Shown here one piece after another: positions 28,801 to 34,228 of a stretch of DNA of 64,000 nt. The notes beneath the pieces are model-generated. The model saw nothing but the letters and a program-made list of their open reading frames with translations. It ran no database searches and was not told where the DNA came from. Every line of letters starts with the position of its first letter. Position 1 is the first letter of the stretch. The position numbers were made by a program, and so were the translations under genes. The stretch is taken from the NCBI GenBank assembly GCA_905207625.1, contig CAJLLT010000010.1, positions 7,213 through 71,212 on the forward strand, read 5' to 3'. This DNA is from an uncultured Eubacteriales bacterium. Its GTDB lineage: Bacteria; Bacillota; Clostridia; Oscillospirales; UBA644.

Positions 28801-29043
28801 GGGATCAAGATCATGAATGTTTTTTCCGTAGAAAACCATCTTTTTAGAACCGTCGGCCATTTCAAAAAACTTTTTGTCTGACTGACGCATTTCCGGTATC
28901 TCTCGAAGATTTTCCGAAGCTTCGGCATTGTGATGTCCTACGTCGGGGACGGTAAGAATTTCTTCCTGACCGGGTGCCTCGGTATCTGCTTCAAAAATAT
29001 TTGTGTTTTTGGCTTCAAAGCCGTTTTCAAAGTTTTTGTTCAT
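22873..29043 (-). CDS. Rhs A: giant Rhs/YD-repeat toxin with PD-(D/E)xK-like nuclease tip
   Basis: A 2056-residue polymorphic toxin. In order: acidic N-terminus without signal peptide; a beta-rich DNRLRE-like region (about 290-450); a conserved DMHNGNMFIDSPVFSWGG segment (about 465); first YD block (about 650-730); two carbohydrate-binding-like beta-sandwich repeats (about 860-1160, each opening with N.NFE/NSSFE...W); a long YD-repeat block (about 1250-1800) that would form the encapsulating Rhs shell; the core end NPFRYRSYYQDNETGFFYL; and a 207-residue tip (about 1850-2056). The tip carries KRADII and EIYEVKPISY (D about 1896, E-x-K about 1910-1912), fitting a PD-(D/E)xK nuclease, and a C-terminal hydrophobic segment. 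I start at the ATG at 29043 (AAAGGAC upstream); the longer frame runs into the gene before. Contact- or lysis-dependent delivery is inferred. Confidence 0.9.
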   Translation of the reverse strand: MNKNFENGFEAKNTNIFEADTEAPGQEEILTVPDVGHHNAEASENLREIPEMRQSDKKFFEMADGSKKMVFYGKNIHDLDPVTGSFSDHDSSLSEDESGKFYTAKGEKFSAKFSKTAENDELFSIEKDGYRIDFFANRNAAEKNSVSRLEPELSEKSDKLTFTHAIRNADLDYSVESDRVKENIVIQSRQPSYRYRFKLRCDNLTPVFKAEQRQIKFYSENLTEVFCIPSPFMTDASGAASDGVFYEFTEGSGGIYDISVIADSEWINSEDRAFPVTIDPQVVISSNDGIRHYRISGHLLQSGGTGTMGGSYDTTVYFSVPIPEMPNNALVTGGKFCIHVEKMSAGGYYGAKLKLVSLSSEPREGMAAPGASFTLDTVDLTDETDYTLNCYSTVKNAVDEGETKVSLGLVLVAGSSYLTTPTVLLTTSGTNSPKLEISFTENKLPDTSASETLQDIANFGKVSLDMHNGNMFIDSPVFSWGGTRMPVSISAQYNSVLSDAEYNNNTDRGVVTADYSAMHLGKGWRYDFLQSLVPGRFVHDEKICTGYIFTDGNGKELKLKESTSKQTYIMRSYDETVTAPSTFVTVPCDYEGESVGKCEDGSKIIEIPGEETVITHYYNYCYNLYEDIDKTGYTYDPERRELTMDKEVLTFDDAGRLIRHCDGHGNARIYNYTSDRLTSVTDGAGRVFDLDWSEQGNLTSITSPDGASVSYTYTDGCLTGITYPNGQKICISYSGTRSLPSCILVKDAADNSLSRTDFTFSGSALRQVEEYGFLNGEPVPGHNAAYKYDTYANRTIVTNTFPADDGTDISVKTVYCYDDKGAISRQYSFFPDGIVPTSGVGGINPILGNGISVSKPIVNMLTNHNFETLDGWSAFGSGSASAQSFEDREKALYGSKVLRLSADSPDALGGVHSEGILLPAGEYTFSAYIRVISGFAEENNGVFLRIINSDGEVLAESERIATGEKFYTRLAASVTLDSTQSIAAAVGICGEGVAYADAAQLEVGTNPSRYNLISNSSFESEFAGWDKSNCDECLSISNEAFIQGGSSLKMYDKDSRPIEIVQQIRPNSFANVVETFTLSTWFKGFIGSSHVPAEISAKIHYKPGSSYSHSPEVHSQAVDIRTEDWQHVSMTFHKKRYKAIAYIEICLSEYSCDNPLLFDNIILTRDSIKTVQNEPEFKELYQTSATEEEETKVDDSDVVSKEDETSENFTEVLDEYGNPLTSTQFTGGLFGTYYRSYTYDENGNNVVSKTDERGYTMTYTVDEETSRITQATEASGTKTLYEYDNAGRQTKVTSKAPDGTELSHVDYAYSCLNKLTRITRGDGETYGMTYNEFHKLAGVGLLDGEGNLTPLTSYTYANGNGKLKTATYANGYTVTYNYNNYGQLITETWRNSSDIVEKRYKFSYEDQNNLAKVLDITEKRLYNYVYEDGILIKATESDVTVDENEYVTSKVIARTVRYTYDNDGNILKKHILFPDGTELVYKNEYHKDERANTSVTLPTGAISNSGKDHFGRKDFDELVLGKGFCYRKFDYVDGVIPDASVDGGTLRSAPTTNLISRLTFSDGRTIDYTYDAMSRITKIEDSVDGVSEYTYDAQGQLLTETKNGVTVNTMTYDGYGNILTKNGKVYTYGDPVWKDKLTSYDGNAITYDARGNALSLSGFTLSWSKGYRLKSAIGNGKNISYDYDVDGLRISKTVDGIKHRYFLYGSKILREIYESTIIDYLYNNEDAVCGLIYNSTPYYFKKNLQGDVIQIIDSAGNPVANYSYDAWGACTIESDTSDCEIATINPFRYRSYYQDNETGFFYLEHRYYCPEISRFLSIDSKFDGSRPGSFPSIFSYCRNAPTVYVDANGTSSMPFSELSYPGEIHYYVVLKVCKDGNEMGDGFFFPEVPIYSKRADIIRIRKTLPSEIYEVKPISYRKGYLTRRALNQLGMYINLAIRGKVDNKTEFVPGTYDFTGAFVVSRYFITYYTENGIIYYRFQMSDPDPSAVPVYDPADLKEKSYDRSKPKPKVTGDAPGLITEEFVTIVAACAGTLTMVFALNLQSETKTRTEYSCHVW

Positions 29044-29089
29044 TTCAATTGTCCTTTGTTTATAAATTAAAATTTTTGATATTCCGCAG

Positions 29090-29374
29090 TCATGGTCTGA
29101 CAAGTATCCCGCTGCGGATAAAATTGCTTTCGTACTCTCTGTATTCATCATACAGCGCACGCTTTCTGCTTTCGTCTGCTGTGTCTGAATCTTTTATGTA
29201 TTTCTCGGAAAACTTTCTTTCAGCTTCGTATCCGGTGCAGGATTCAGCCAGCTGCAGGGCAAAACTTTCCCTACGGTTAAGGTGGTAAGTTATGTTCTTT
29301 TCCGTATCGGTTACCGTACATATCCCATAGCGGGATTTTCGTGTAAACCGGGGATTAAATGCCGGAGTTTTCAT
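29090..29374 (-). CDS. Small protein with PqqD-like (RRE-type) pattern
   Basis: A 94-residue protein between the holin-like gene (20-bp overlap) and Rhs A (46-bp gap), with AAAGGAGA as RBS. Its layout, GICTVTDTEKNITYHLNRRE then FALQLAESCTGYEAERKFSEKY then ESNFIRSGILV, resembles PqqD-like peptide-recognition domains (beta strands, LN...W.L..G..T...I...L...Y, terminal hydrophobic GIL). This is pattern matching by eye; the usual Trp is absent. If correct, it could bind the toxin or another peptide as a chaperone. Otherwise it is an unknown conserved accessory. Confidence 0.45.
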   Translation of the reverse strand: MKTPAFNPRFTRKSRYGICTVTDTEKNITYHLNRRESFALQLAESCTGYEAERKFSEKYIKDSDTADESRKRALYDEYREYESNFIRSGILVRP

Positions 29375-29582
29375 TATCGCATTCTCCTTTGTTTTTCTTC
29401 GGCAGATTCATTATGGCCGCAAGTCCTGCCGCAATTGCCGAAATACAAAGTCCGGCGAGCGCGGTTTTCAGATAGTCAATATCCTCACTGTTTGAGGATA
29501 CTATGTACACAAGATTCGTGGCGATGTAACCTGCCGCCGCCTGAATGAAAGTTCTTGCGGCTCTGATAATTGCTTCTCTCAT
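29355..29582 (-). CDS. Putative phage-type holin (r1t-like)
   Basis: A 75-residue protein with two hydrophobic segments (QAAAGYIATNLVYIV and LAGLCISAIAAGLAAIM) separated by a short acidic loop, an N-terminal REAIIRAARTFIQA and a charged C-terminal tail. This is the layout of r1t-type holins. The ATG at 29582 has AAGGAGG 9 nt upstream and is preferred over a start 39 bp earlier. It follows the amidase by 4 bp. Holins open the membrane for endolysins; with no phage structural genes nearby, a role in releasing Rhs A is possible. Confidence 0.65.
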   Translation of the reverse strand: MREAIIRAARTFIQAAAGYIATNLVYIVSSNSEDIDYLKTALAGLCISAIAAGLAAIMNLPKKNKGECDNENSGI

Positions 29583-29586
29583 AGAT

Positions 29587-30282
29587 CTAAACCTCCTTAT
29601 ACTCAAGTATTTTTCTGACATTTTGCCTGAAATCGTCCATTGTTTTCCCGAATTTCTTCAACCAGTTTTCAGGGTCGCCGTGATCACTTGCAAAGCCCTG
29701 CCGATGCGCCTCTTTATGCGAACATATGTCGTCCGGGGAAAGACCGAGTTTTAGGCACAGATACGCGCAGAATTCCTCTGCGACACCGAAAGCCTGACGG
29801 AAATAATGTTCATCATTGAGCCCGTCTTCGCATATTTCGAACTGTATGTGAGCTGTGGGATTGTAGTTGTAGGATCCGTTTTTTCCGCCGCCACAACCCC
29901 AACAGCAGATGTCAAAGGGGAGAGTCTGGTATACGGCAACGGATCCGTCTGCGGCTTTACCGATAAATGCGTGCATTGAAACCTCGTAATTCGTCCTTAC
30001 CGGCTTCTTGCTTTTATCCCGTACTCCCACCGTTTTTGTCCCATCCGGATAAACATACATCCTGGGCTGATTCCAATGATTGGAATATCTGTTTTTCCCA
30101 AGGTGTCCGATGATCTCGTTGTAGCCGCATTGACCTTTGACCGGCTGTACATAGCGTTTAAGGTATGGATTATTTGCTCCTGTACTGTGGACAACTATTC
30201 CGGAAGGTTTGGGGTATATCTTTTTTGCTGCCTTGAAGCTGTCGTTTTCGGTAAAATACATTTGCGGATAATCATTTTTCAT
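29587..30282 (-). CDS. N-acetylmuramoyl-L-alanine amidase (endolysin-like, Amidase_2 fold)
   Basis: A 231-residue peptidoglycan amidase. Zinc ligands fit VVHSTGA (His about residue 32), HIQFEICED (about 146-154) and the C-terminal SHKEAHRQGFASDHGDPENW segment, typical of phage endolysins of the PGRP/Amidase_2 fold. It has no signal peptide, as expected if a holin releases it. Its ATG overlaps the upstream stop (ATGA) and its end is 4 bp before the holin-like start, so these genes form one lysis cassette. Confidence 0.9.
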   Translation of the reverse strand: MKNDYPQMYFTENDSFKAAKKIYPKPSGIVVHSTGANNPYLKRYVQPVKGQCGYNEIIGHLGKNRYSNHWNQPRMYVYPDGTKTVGVRDKSKKPVRTNYEVSMHAFIGKAADGSVAVYQTLPFDICCWGCGGGKNGSYNYNPTAHIQFEICEDGLNDEHYFRQAFGVAEEFCAYLCLKLGLSPDDICSHKEAHRQGFASDHGDPENWLKKFGKTMDDFRQNVRKILEYKEV

Positions 30283-30587
30283 TCTCCTGTCCGGCTTTTT
30301 GTCATGATCTGGTTTATCAGATGATGGGCCTGTTTGTTTGACTCCTCGACGGTTGTCAGTCTTGTCATGATCTCAATGTTTTTCTCTTCCTGCTTGTCCT
30401 GCTTGCGTTTGATGTCGTCGACTCCGGATTTGATGTATCCGAGTTCTGTCAGGACCGCACCGTCCTGCTTCGCTTCTTTTCTTTCATCCCGGGACCTGTT
30501 CCGTTCAAAGGCTATATATCCGAAAATTATAGCCGCCGCCGTTCCCAGAATCCCGAATATTGCGGTGATATAGTTGATTGTCTGCAT
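30279..30587 (-). CDS. Small membrane/coiled-coil protein of the lysis cassette
   Basis: A 102-residue protein with an N-terminal membrane segment (ITAIFGILGTAAAIIFGYIAF) followed by a charged, coiled-coil-like region (ELGYIKSGVDDIKRKQDKQEEKN). It resembles the small XhlA/spanin-like accessory proteins found beside phage holin and amidase genes, although the order of membrane and coiled-coil parts is reversed relative to XhlA. Coupled to the amidase by ATGA overlap. Exact family not recognised. Confidence 0.6.
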   Translation of the reverse strand: MQTINYITAIFGILGTAAAIIFGYIAFERNRSRDERKEAKQDGAVLTELGYIKSGVDDIKRKQDKQEEKNIEIMTRLTTVEESNKQAHHLINQIMTKSRTGE

Positions 30588-30591
30588 TTTT

Positions 30592-31317
30592 TCATTTCCT
30601 CGGAAATTCCACGATCCGGTCGTAAAGCATTTCTGTTTTTCCGATTTTTTTGTTTACGGGCCAGTGCCCTGAAAACCAATGCCGGAAGTCTGACTTGCTC
30701 CGTATACGGTCAAGCCATCTTTCGGTAGAAAAGTTTTTAACCGGCGGGATGTCTTCCTTCATTTGATGCGGTATGACGCTGTAGGGCAGGGTATGACTCA
30801 GTATTACATCGACCTTTCCTCCCAGCCGGCTGATCTTGTCTTCCACTCTTTTTTTTGCCGCCGCGCCTATTTCTCCGTCATAGCCCCAGAATTCGGTTTC
30901 CGGGGTATTTTCGAAGGTGTCGCAGTTCATGCTTTCTCCGATAACCAGGGTGTTCATTTTGTGTAGAATGTATATTTCCCCCATAAAACTGCACAGAATG
31001 TTTGGGTATTCAGGCTGAAAAAGTGCGAGACCTTTGTTGAAAATGACGGGTTCATAGGATTTTATGTTTTCCGGTGGATTGTCCTTGTCTCCCTGTAGCA
31101 GAAGGAAGGTGACTTTAACTCCGGAAAGCTTTTTTTTCAATCGCTCGTCTCTGCGATCGCCATAGTAGTTGATGCCTGCGTCGCCAAGGATTATCATAAT
31201 GTCATCGCGCACGGTTTTTTCTTTTTTGCAAAACTTTATAATGCCTGAGAGGTCCCTGTGCTGTCCGACCGCAGCTATGAATATACGCTGCTCCTTTTTC
31301 TCTGTCTTTTTTTTCAC
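30592..31317 (-). CDS. Metallophosphoesterase-like protein with degenerate active site
   Basis: A 241-residue protein with the calcineurin-like phosphoesterase layout: IILGDAGINYYGD in the first block, LLLQGDKDNPPE where GNHE is expected, DVILSHTLPY, and a final FSGHWPVNKKI where GHxH is expected. The first motif, normally DxH, reads VGQHRDL, so the metal-binding Asp appears replaced. Several ligands therefore look altered and it may be inactive or have another role. The start is a GTG at 31317 with AAAGGAA upstream. It heads the Rhs A operon, 4 bp ahead of the next gene. Confidence 0.7.
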   Translation of the reverse strand: MKKKTEKKEQRIFIAAVGQHRDLSGIIKFCKKEKTVRDDIMIILGDAGINYYGDRRDERLKKKLSGVKVTFLLLQGDKDNPPENIKSYEPVIFNKGLALFQPEYPNILCSFMGEIYILHKMNTLVIGESMNCDTFENTPETEFWGYDGEIGAAAKKRVEDKISRLGGKVDVILSHTLPYSVIPHQMKEDIPPVKNFSTERWLDRIRSKSDFRHWFSGHWPVNKKIGKTEMLYDRIVEFPRK

Positions 31318-31419
31318 GTCATACGGTGTTCCTTTCTTTTGAATTTGTTTTTTTCTCTCCGCTGTTATGATTATATAACGTAAGGAGGACAGTCTCTGAC
31401 CGGTTTGGTCCTGAAAACG

Positions 31420-31454
31420 AAAAAAATCCCCGTCTGCCGTATCGGCAGACGGGG
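31420..31454 (-). terminator. Terminator upstream of the Rhs A operon
   Basis: Perfect 12-bp stem CCCCGTCTGCCG/CGGCAGACGGGG followed on the minus strand by ATTTTTTT. It should block read-through from the preceding promoter into the Rhs A operon, or act as an attenuator. Further towards the gene, TATAAT occurs at about 31371-31376 on the minus strand without a good -35. Confidence 0.8.
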
Positions 31455-31516
31455 CAATATTTTAATTGACCTTCATCGGTGAGTGAATTTGCCTAATATT
31501 GACTTTATAAATATTG

Positions 31517-31561
31517 AAAGGACTCCGACCGGAAAACATTTCTTTCCGGTCGGAGTCCTTT
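31517..31561. terminator. Perfect 19-bp stem hairpin
   Basis: Arms 31517-31535 and 31543-31561 are fully complementary, with A/T tracts on both sides, so it could terminate on either strand. It lies between the 31.7-kb promoter and the Rhs A operon. Confidence 0.65.
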
Positions 31562-31658
31562 GATCGCAGGCTGTTATATCCATAAGGATGTCTCCGGGAA
31601 CAGTGCAAAGGTATCAATGACATCGACAAAATAAGTATACGTTTATTGAGCGGAAAGT

Positions 31659-31678
31659 GAAATTATCAAGATAATTTC
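31659..31678. promoter_or_regulatory. Operator-like palindrome GAAATTATC-AA-GATAATTTC
   Basis: Two perfect 9-bp arms around a 2-bp centre, placed about 10-30 nt downstream of the expected start of transcription from the promoter at 31695-31723. The spacing suits a repressor operator, but no binding protein is known. Confidence 0.4.
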
Positions 31679-31694
31679 TTTTAATTCTATTTAA

Positions 31695-31723
31695 ACTATA
31701 TCATACAAAACGCGGTTTATCAA
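31695..31723 (-). promoter_or_regulatory. Near-consensus promoter at the end of the Rhs B array
   Basis: Minus strand TTGATA (31723-31718), 17-bp spacer, TATAGT (31700-31695). The surrounding 60 bp match the promoter blocks at 33.96 and 36.02 kb, including the terminator just upstream, but no Rhs core fragment follows. Transcription would run towards the Rhs A operon through two hairpins. Confidence 0.6.
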
Positions 31724-31745
31724 GTGAAATCGGGAAAACGTATGC

Positions 31746-31784
31746 AAAAAAAGTGCCCCGGGAGAATCAGATACCTCCGGGGCA
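31746..31784 (-). terminator. Terminator at the end of the Rhs B cassette array
   Basis: GC-rich stem TGCCCCGGGAG/CTCCGGGGCA followed on the minus strand by CTTTTTTT. The stretch 31785-31954 between it and the next gene is otherwise without a recognisable gene. Confidence 0.82.
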
Positions 31785-31823
31785 GAAAAGAAAGGATAGG
31801 GATAAGCAGTATCAGAATTTACT
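31778..31823. repeat. 46-bp direct repeat, copy 1 (bounds the Rhs B cassette array)
   Basis: Identical, as far as I can see, to 36613-36658. It begins in the terminator stem (CGGGGCAGAAAAGAAAGG) and runs to AATTTACT. The two copies enclose all displaced cassettes of Rhs B. Confidence 0.85.
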
Positions 31824-31954
31824 TGTGGTTGTCACCACTCACAGGAATGGGACAAAGCTCAAGCCATTTTAAAGATTTCGGTAATAGTTTTGGGAGGTAT
31901 CGTTGTATTATGAGGCAACTCTCGCCGGCACAGCGCAATAGCCGGGTGAAACCG

Positions 31955-32272
31955 TTACACTGTAATAATATTGTTCTCAATTGCATTTCTAAGCCATTCC
32001 GCCGCACTACGGATATTGTCTCGGGGCTTTCTTAGTCTTTGTTCAAATTCATCCTTGTATTCTATGGCATCGAATCCCAACGAATCGTGATCGTCTACCA
32101 GTATAGTAATGTGGTCTTTAACTTGCTCATCATAGATGACCATAATGTTTTTATTTGGATTTGTCCAGAGAATGTAGTAATATGCCCCATGCTTCTGTTT
32201 CAATGTTATTTTAAATCCGTATGTCTCTGCTAAAAACCAAAATTCCTTTTTTAAAGTCGCATATCTCCCCAT
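31955..32272 (-). CDS. Orphan putative immunity protein
   Basis: A 105-residue soluble protein (starts GRYATLKKEFWFLAETYGF, later HITILVDDHDSLGFD, ends RSAAEWLRNAIENN). No family recognised. Eighteen bp upstream lies a short toxin-like C-terminal remnant with no core, so this seems to be an immunity gene left behind after its toxin decayed. I use the ATG at 32272, behind GGGGAA, instead of an in-frame ATG 30 bp further up. It is followed by a terminator. Confidence 0.5.
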   Translation of the reverse strand: MGRYATLKKEFWFLAETYGFKITLKQKHGAYYYILWTNPNKNIMVIYDEQVKDHITILVDDHDSLGFDAIEYKDEFEQRLRKPRDNIRSAAEWLRNAIENNIITV

Positions 32273-32290
32273 AATCTTATTCCCCGTCGT

Positions 32291-32403
32291 CACATTAACC
32301 AAACATAATATAAAAATTCATATCCCATTGTGAGAGCTACTTCCTTTGCGTATGCTCCAGTTAGAGAAGCCACTCCAGCTGTTTCCTCATTTAAATGCAA
32401 GTC
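32291..32403 (-). pseudogene. Remnant of a toxin tip C-terminus
   Basis: A 37-codon open stretch (DLHLNEETAGVASLTGAY... ending EFLYYVWLM) directly upstream of the orphan immunity gene, with no start and preceded in frame by a stop. The Gly/Ala-rich start resembles tip linkers. It cannot be assigned to a family. Confidence 0.35.
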
Positions 32404-32444
32404 TCAATTTTGAATGTTTACATATCACAGGTTATCCGCTATGC

Positions 32445-32568
32445 GCCAGCAAGCATCACCGTTGTGATACCACAGCTCTTGTCAGGAGTACTCCTGATGA
32501 AACCCTTAAAGGCAGGGGATTTTATCCCATCAGTTTACCTTTTGTCCCCAAAAGGCGTTGCTTGCTGG
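32445..32568. mobile_element. About 124-bp element with short inverted ends and internal palindrome
   Basis: GCCAGCAAGCA at 32445-32455 is inverted as TGCTTGCTGG at 32559-32568. Inside are a perfect palindrome TCAGGAGTACTCCTGA (about 32486-32501) and a GGGGATTTTATCCC hairpin. The size and foldback fit a small non-autonomous element or the end of an IS200/IS605-type element inserted into the toxin remnant. No transposase is present. Confidence 0.35.
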
Positions 32569-32574
32569 TATATG

Positions 32575-32877
32575 TTATTTGCGATACTGAATCAATATAG
32601 ATTCCACAAGTATTGCAAGTCGATAGTACACTACTAATTCATCCTTTTCCATTCCTGTTGATTGATTTATCAATTCTGAAAAAGCAGCTTTTTCGGTTTT
32701 AGAAATAATCTCACTCGATGGGAGTTCGATGAATTTTGCTCGATTTATCAATTGAGAGCAATATCCCCCTACAACAGAATCAATAACCATAAGTTCTGGA
32801 GAATTTCTACGAATTACCATAGGAATACTTGAGTTCAAAAATGCTTTCAAAATGTACTCGTGCTGTTTGCTTTTCAT
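32575..32877 (-). CDS. Second putative immunity protein of Rhs cassette B2 (paralogue)
   Basis: A 100-residue soluble protein, a diverged paralogue of its upstream neighbour at 32952: ILKAFLNSSIPMVIRRNSPE corresponds to ILREFLRIPIPAYIRTHERG, and GGYCSQLINRAKFI to GFTFANDLLRGKKI. The ATG at 32877 has AGGTGA before it; a GTG 9 bp earlier is also possible. Tandem immunity paralogues are common where earlier tips have been lost, so this may protect against a related toxin used by other strains. Confidence 0.55.
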   Translation of the reverse strand: MKSKQHEYILKAFLNSSIPMVIRRNSPELMVIDSVVGGYCSQLINRAKFIELPSSEIISKTEKAAFSELINQSTGMEKDELVVYYRLAILVESILIQYRK

Positions 32878-32951
32878 TAGATTCACCTATACCAAAACGT
32901 TAGATTGCTCCTGCAGGGCAAACAAACCAAAATTATGTGTCCAATTTCAAC

Positions 32952-33278
32952 TTACTCAAAATGGGACTTAAGCACACTCAGCGCTTTTAAAAAGCAAGTG
33001 CAATAATCCCTAACGCTCCTGTCTAAATCGGTATTCTGAATGTCCAATAGAACCTTCTCATAATCGCGGCTGAATATAACACTTTTACCGTCTCCCCATG
33101 GTGATGCATTTGGATTAATCTTTTTCCCCCTCAGTAAGTCATTTGCAAAAGTAAAACCTATCTCGTAGCAATCCAGAAGATCGAATTCTCCCCTCTCATG
33201 TGTGCGAATGTACGCCGGGATCGGAATTCTCAAAAACTCACGAAGTATCTTGGTCTCTTCGTTACTTAGTCTCTCCAT
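32952..33278 (-). CDS. Putative immunity protein of Rhs cassette B2
   Basis: A 108-residue soluble protein, 9 bp after the stop of the B2 tip and with GAGGG as RBS. It has no family I can name; the paralogue downstream shows which residues are kept (F-L-x(3)-IP, a hydrophobic G..F..DLL, a C-terminal helix). Its position makes it the likely cognate immunity protein. Confidence 0.55.
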   Translation of the reverse strand: MERLSNEETKILREFLRIPIPAYIRTHERGEFDLLDCYEIGFTFANDLLRGKKINPNASPWGDGKSVIFSRDYEKVLLDIQNTDLDRSVRDYCTCFLKALSVLKSHFE

Positions 33279-33287
33279 TTTCAGCCC

Positions 33288-33677
33288 TCACTGATAAAAG
33301 AATGAGCGAATCATACCGGACGGCGAATAGAATCCTCCTACACCCACGTCTTTCAATCTCAAACTACCTGAACTCATTGGTTTGCCCATTCCGTTACTAT
33401 TGTTCCACAACTCAAGCGCATCATCTGTATAGGTAATAACGTTCTTTGTCATCGCCTTTTTTCCTTCTTTTAAGACATGTCTTTCGTAATGATCTGACAT
33501 ATTTGTCCACGGACCGCCCTTAGAGGATGAATCCCATGCTTGTGCTGCTTTTTCAACTTTTAGTGCGCTACCAGCCGCACCTGTTATTGCGCCTGTGACG
33601 GCACCTGACAATGCCCCGTCGCCCATTCCGTTAAGTGCGGCCGTGCCTGCTCCGCTCCAACTGCCGGTAGACACCAT
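33288..33677 (-). CDS. Rhs cassette B2 tip, probable RNase-type toxin domain
   Basis: A 129-residue frame: a Gly/Ala-rich linker (AALNGMGDGALSGAVTGAITGAAGSAL) precedes a C-terminal domain with DHYERHVLKEGKKAM, ITYTDDALELW and GGFYSPSGMIRSFFYQ. The H-Y-x-R/K-H, Y...A and G.Y...G.I..F pattern is common among bacterial polymorphic RNase toxins of the colicin D/BECR type; that assignment is by eye. The core fragment in front ends at a TAG (33679-33681) immediately before this ATG, and there is no RBS, so the tip is probably not translated as it stands. Confidence 0.55.
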   Translation of the reverse strand: MVSTGSWSGAGTAALNGMGDGALSGAVTGAITGAAGSALKVEKAAQAWDSSSKGGPWTNMSDHYERHVLKEGKKAMTKNVITYTDDALELWNNSNGMGKPMSSGSLRLKDVGVGGFYSPSGMIRSFFYQ

Positions 33678-33678
33678 G

Positions 33679-33846
33679 CTAACGCTTGTTCAGATAATAT
33701 AACCCTGTATCCCTATCGAAGTAGTAGCTTCTGTAGCGGATGGGGTTAACCGTGGCAATACCAACGAAATCTTCGGAAGAGGTGGAATCAGAGGTTGCGG
33801 TGCATTTACCCCGGGCGTCGTAGTCGTGACGGGCGGCTTTAACCTC
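33679..33846 (-). pseudogene. Rhs core 3' fragment of cassette B2
   Basis: Minus-strand frame reading VKAARHDYDARGKCTATSD, FVGIATVNPIRYRSYYFD and DTGLYYLNKR, then TAG. It matches the end of the Rhs B core (YDAWGKCTITSDN, NPFRYRGYYFDSDTGLYYL). Upstream another relic, KDGRFSDGISLNYAQDNGLK, ends in TGA, so the fragment has neither start nor connection to the tip. Confidence 0.75.
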
Positions 33847-33954
33847 ATTTCAATCCGTTATCTTGGGCGTAGTTTAGCGATATTCCGTCAGAGAAACGTC
33901 CGTCTTTATAAGTTGGAGAATCTTGGAATATCTGAGGGTTTTTGTCTTATTTGA

Positions 33955-33983
33955 ATTATATCATACAATATACAGCTTGTCAA
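33955..33983 (-). promoter_or_regulatory. Perfect consensus promoter of Rhs cassette B2
   Basis: Minus strand TTGACA (33983-33978), 17-bp spacer, TATAAT (33960-33955). Confidence 0.88.
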
Positions 33984-34004
33984 GGGAAATTTGGAAAATA
34001 TATG

Positions 34005-34047
34005 AAAAAAGTGCCCCGCAGGGAGATAGAAGTCTCCGGGCGGGGCA
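34005..34047 (-). terminator. Terminator between cassettes B1 and B2
   Basis: Stem TGCCCCGC/GCGGGGCA with inner pairing, followed on the minus strand by CTTTTTT. Confidence 0.82.
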
Positions 34048-34187
34048 AATAAATAAAGAAAAGGATTAGGGTACACAAATTCAAAACCAAGAAAAACAAA
34101 ATAAAATGCAATTATTTAAGGGGGACAAATAACACAGTGGAAACAGCGTTGCTGATGGGTGCGTGTGCTTTACCTCTCTTTGGGGGT

Positions 34188-34228
34188 TGCCCCGCACAGA
34201 AGAGAGTTTAGTGAGTCTGTGCGGGGCA
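34188..34228. repeat. GC-rich hairpin of the array, copy a
   Basis: Perfect 13-bp stem TGCCCCGCACAGA/TCTGTGCGGGGCA with no T-tract on either strand. Related copies at 36245-36285, 36411-36453 and 36582-36618. Confidence 0.75.

Noticed and set aside
29355..30587. Prophage
   Set aside because: Only lysis-type genes are present; no integrase, repressor, packaging or structural genes and no attachment repeats were seen, so a domesticated cassette is more likely.
31724..32035. Plus-strand frame of 103 codons
   Set aside because: Runs through a terminator stem, the 46-bp repeat and the antisense of an immunity gene; no RBS.
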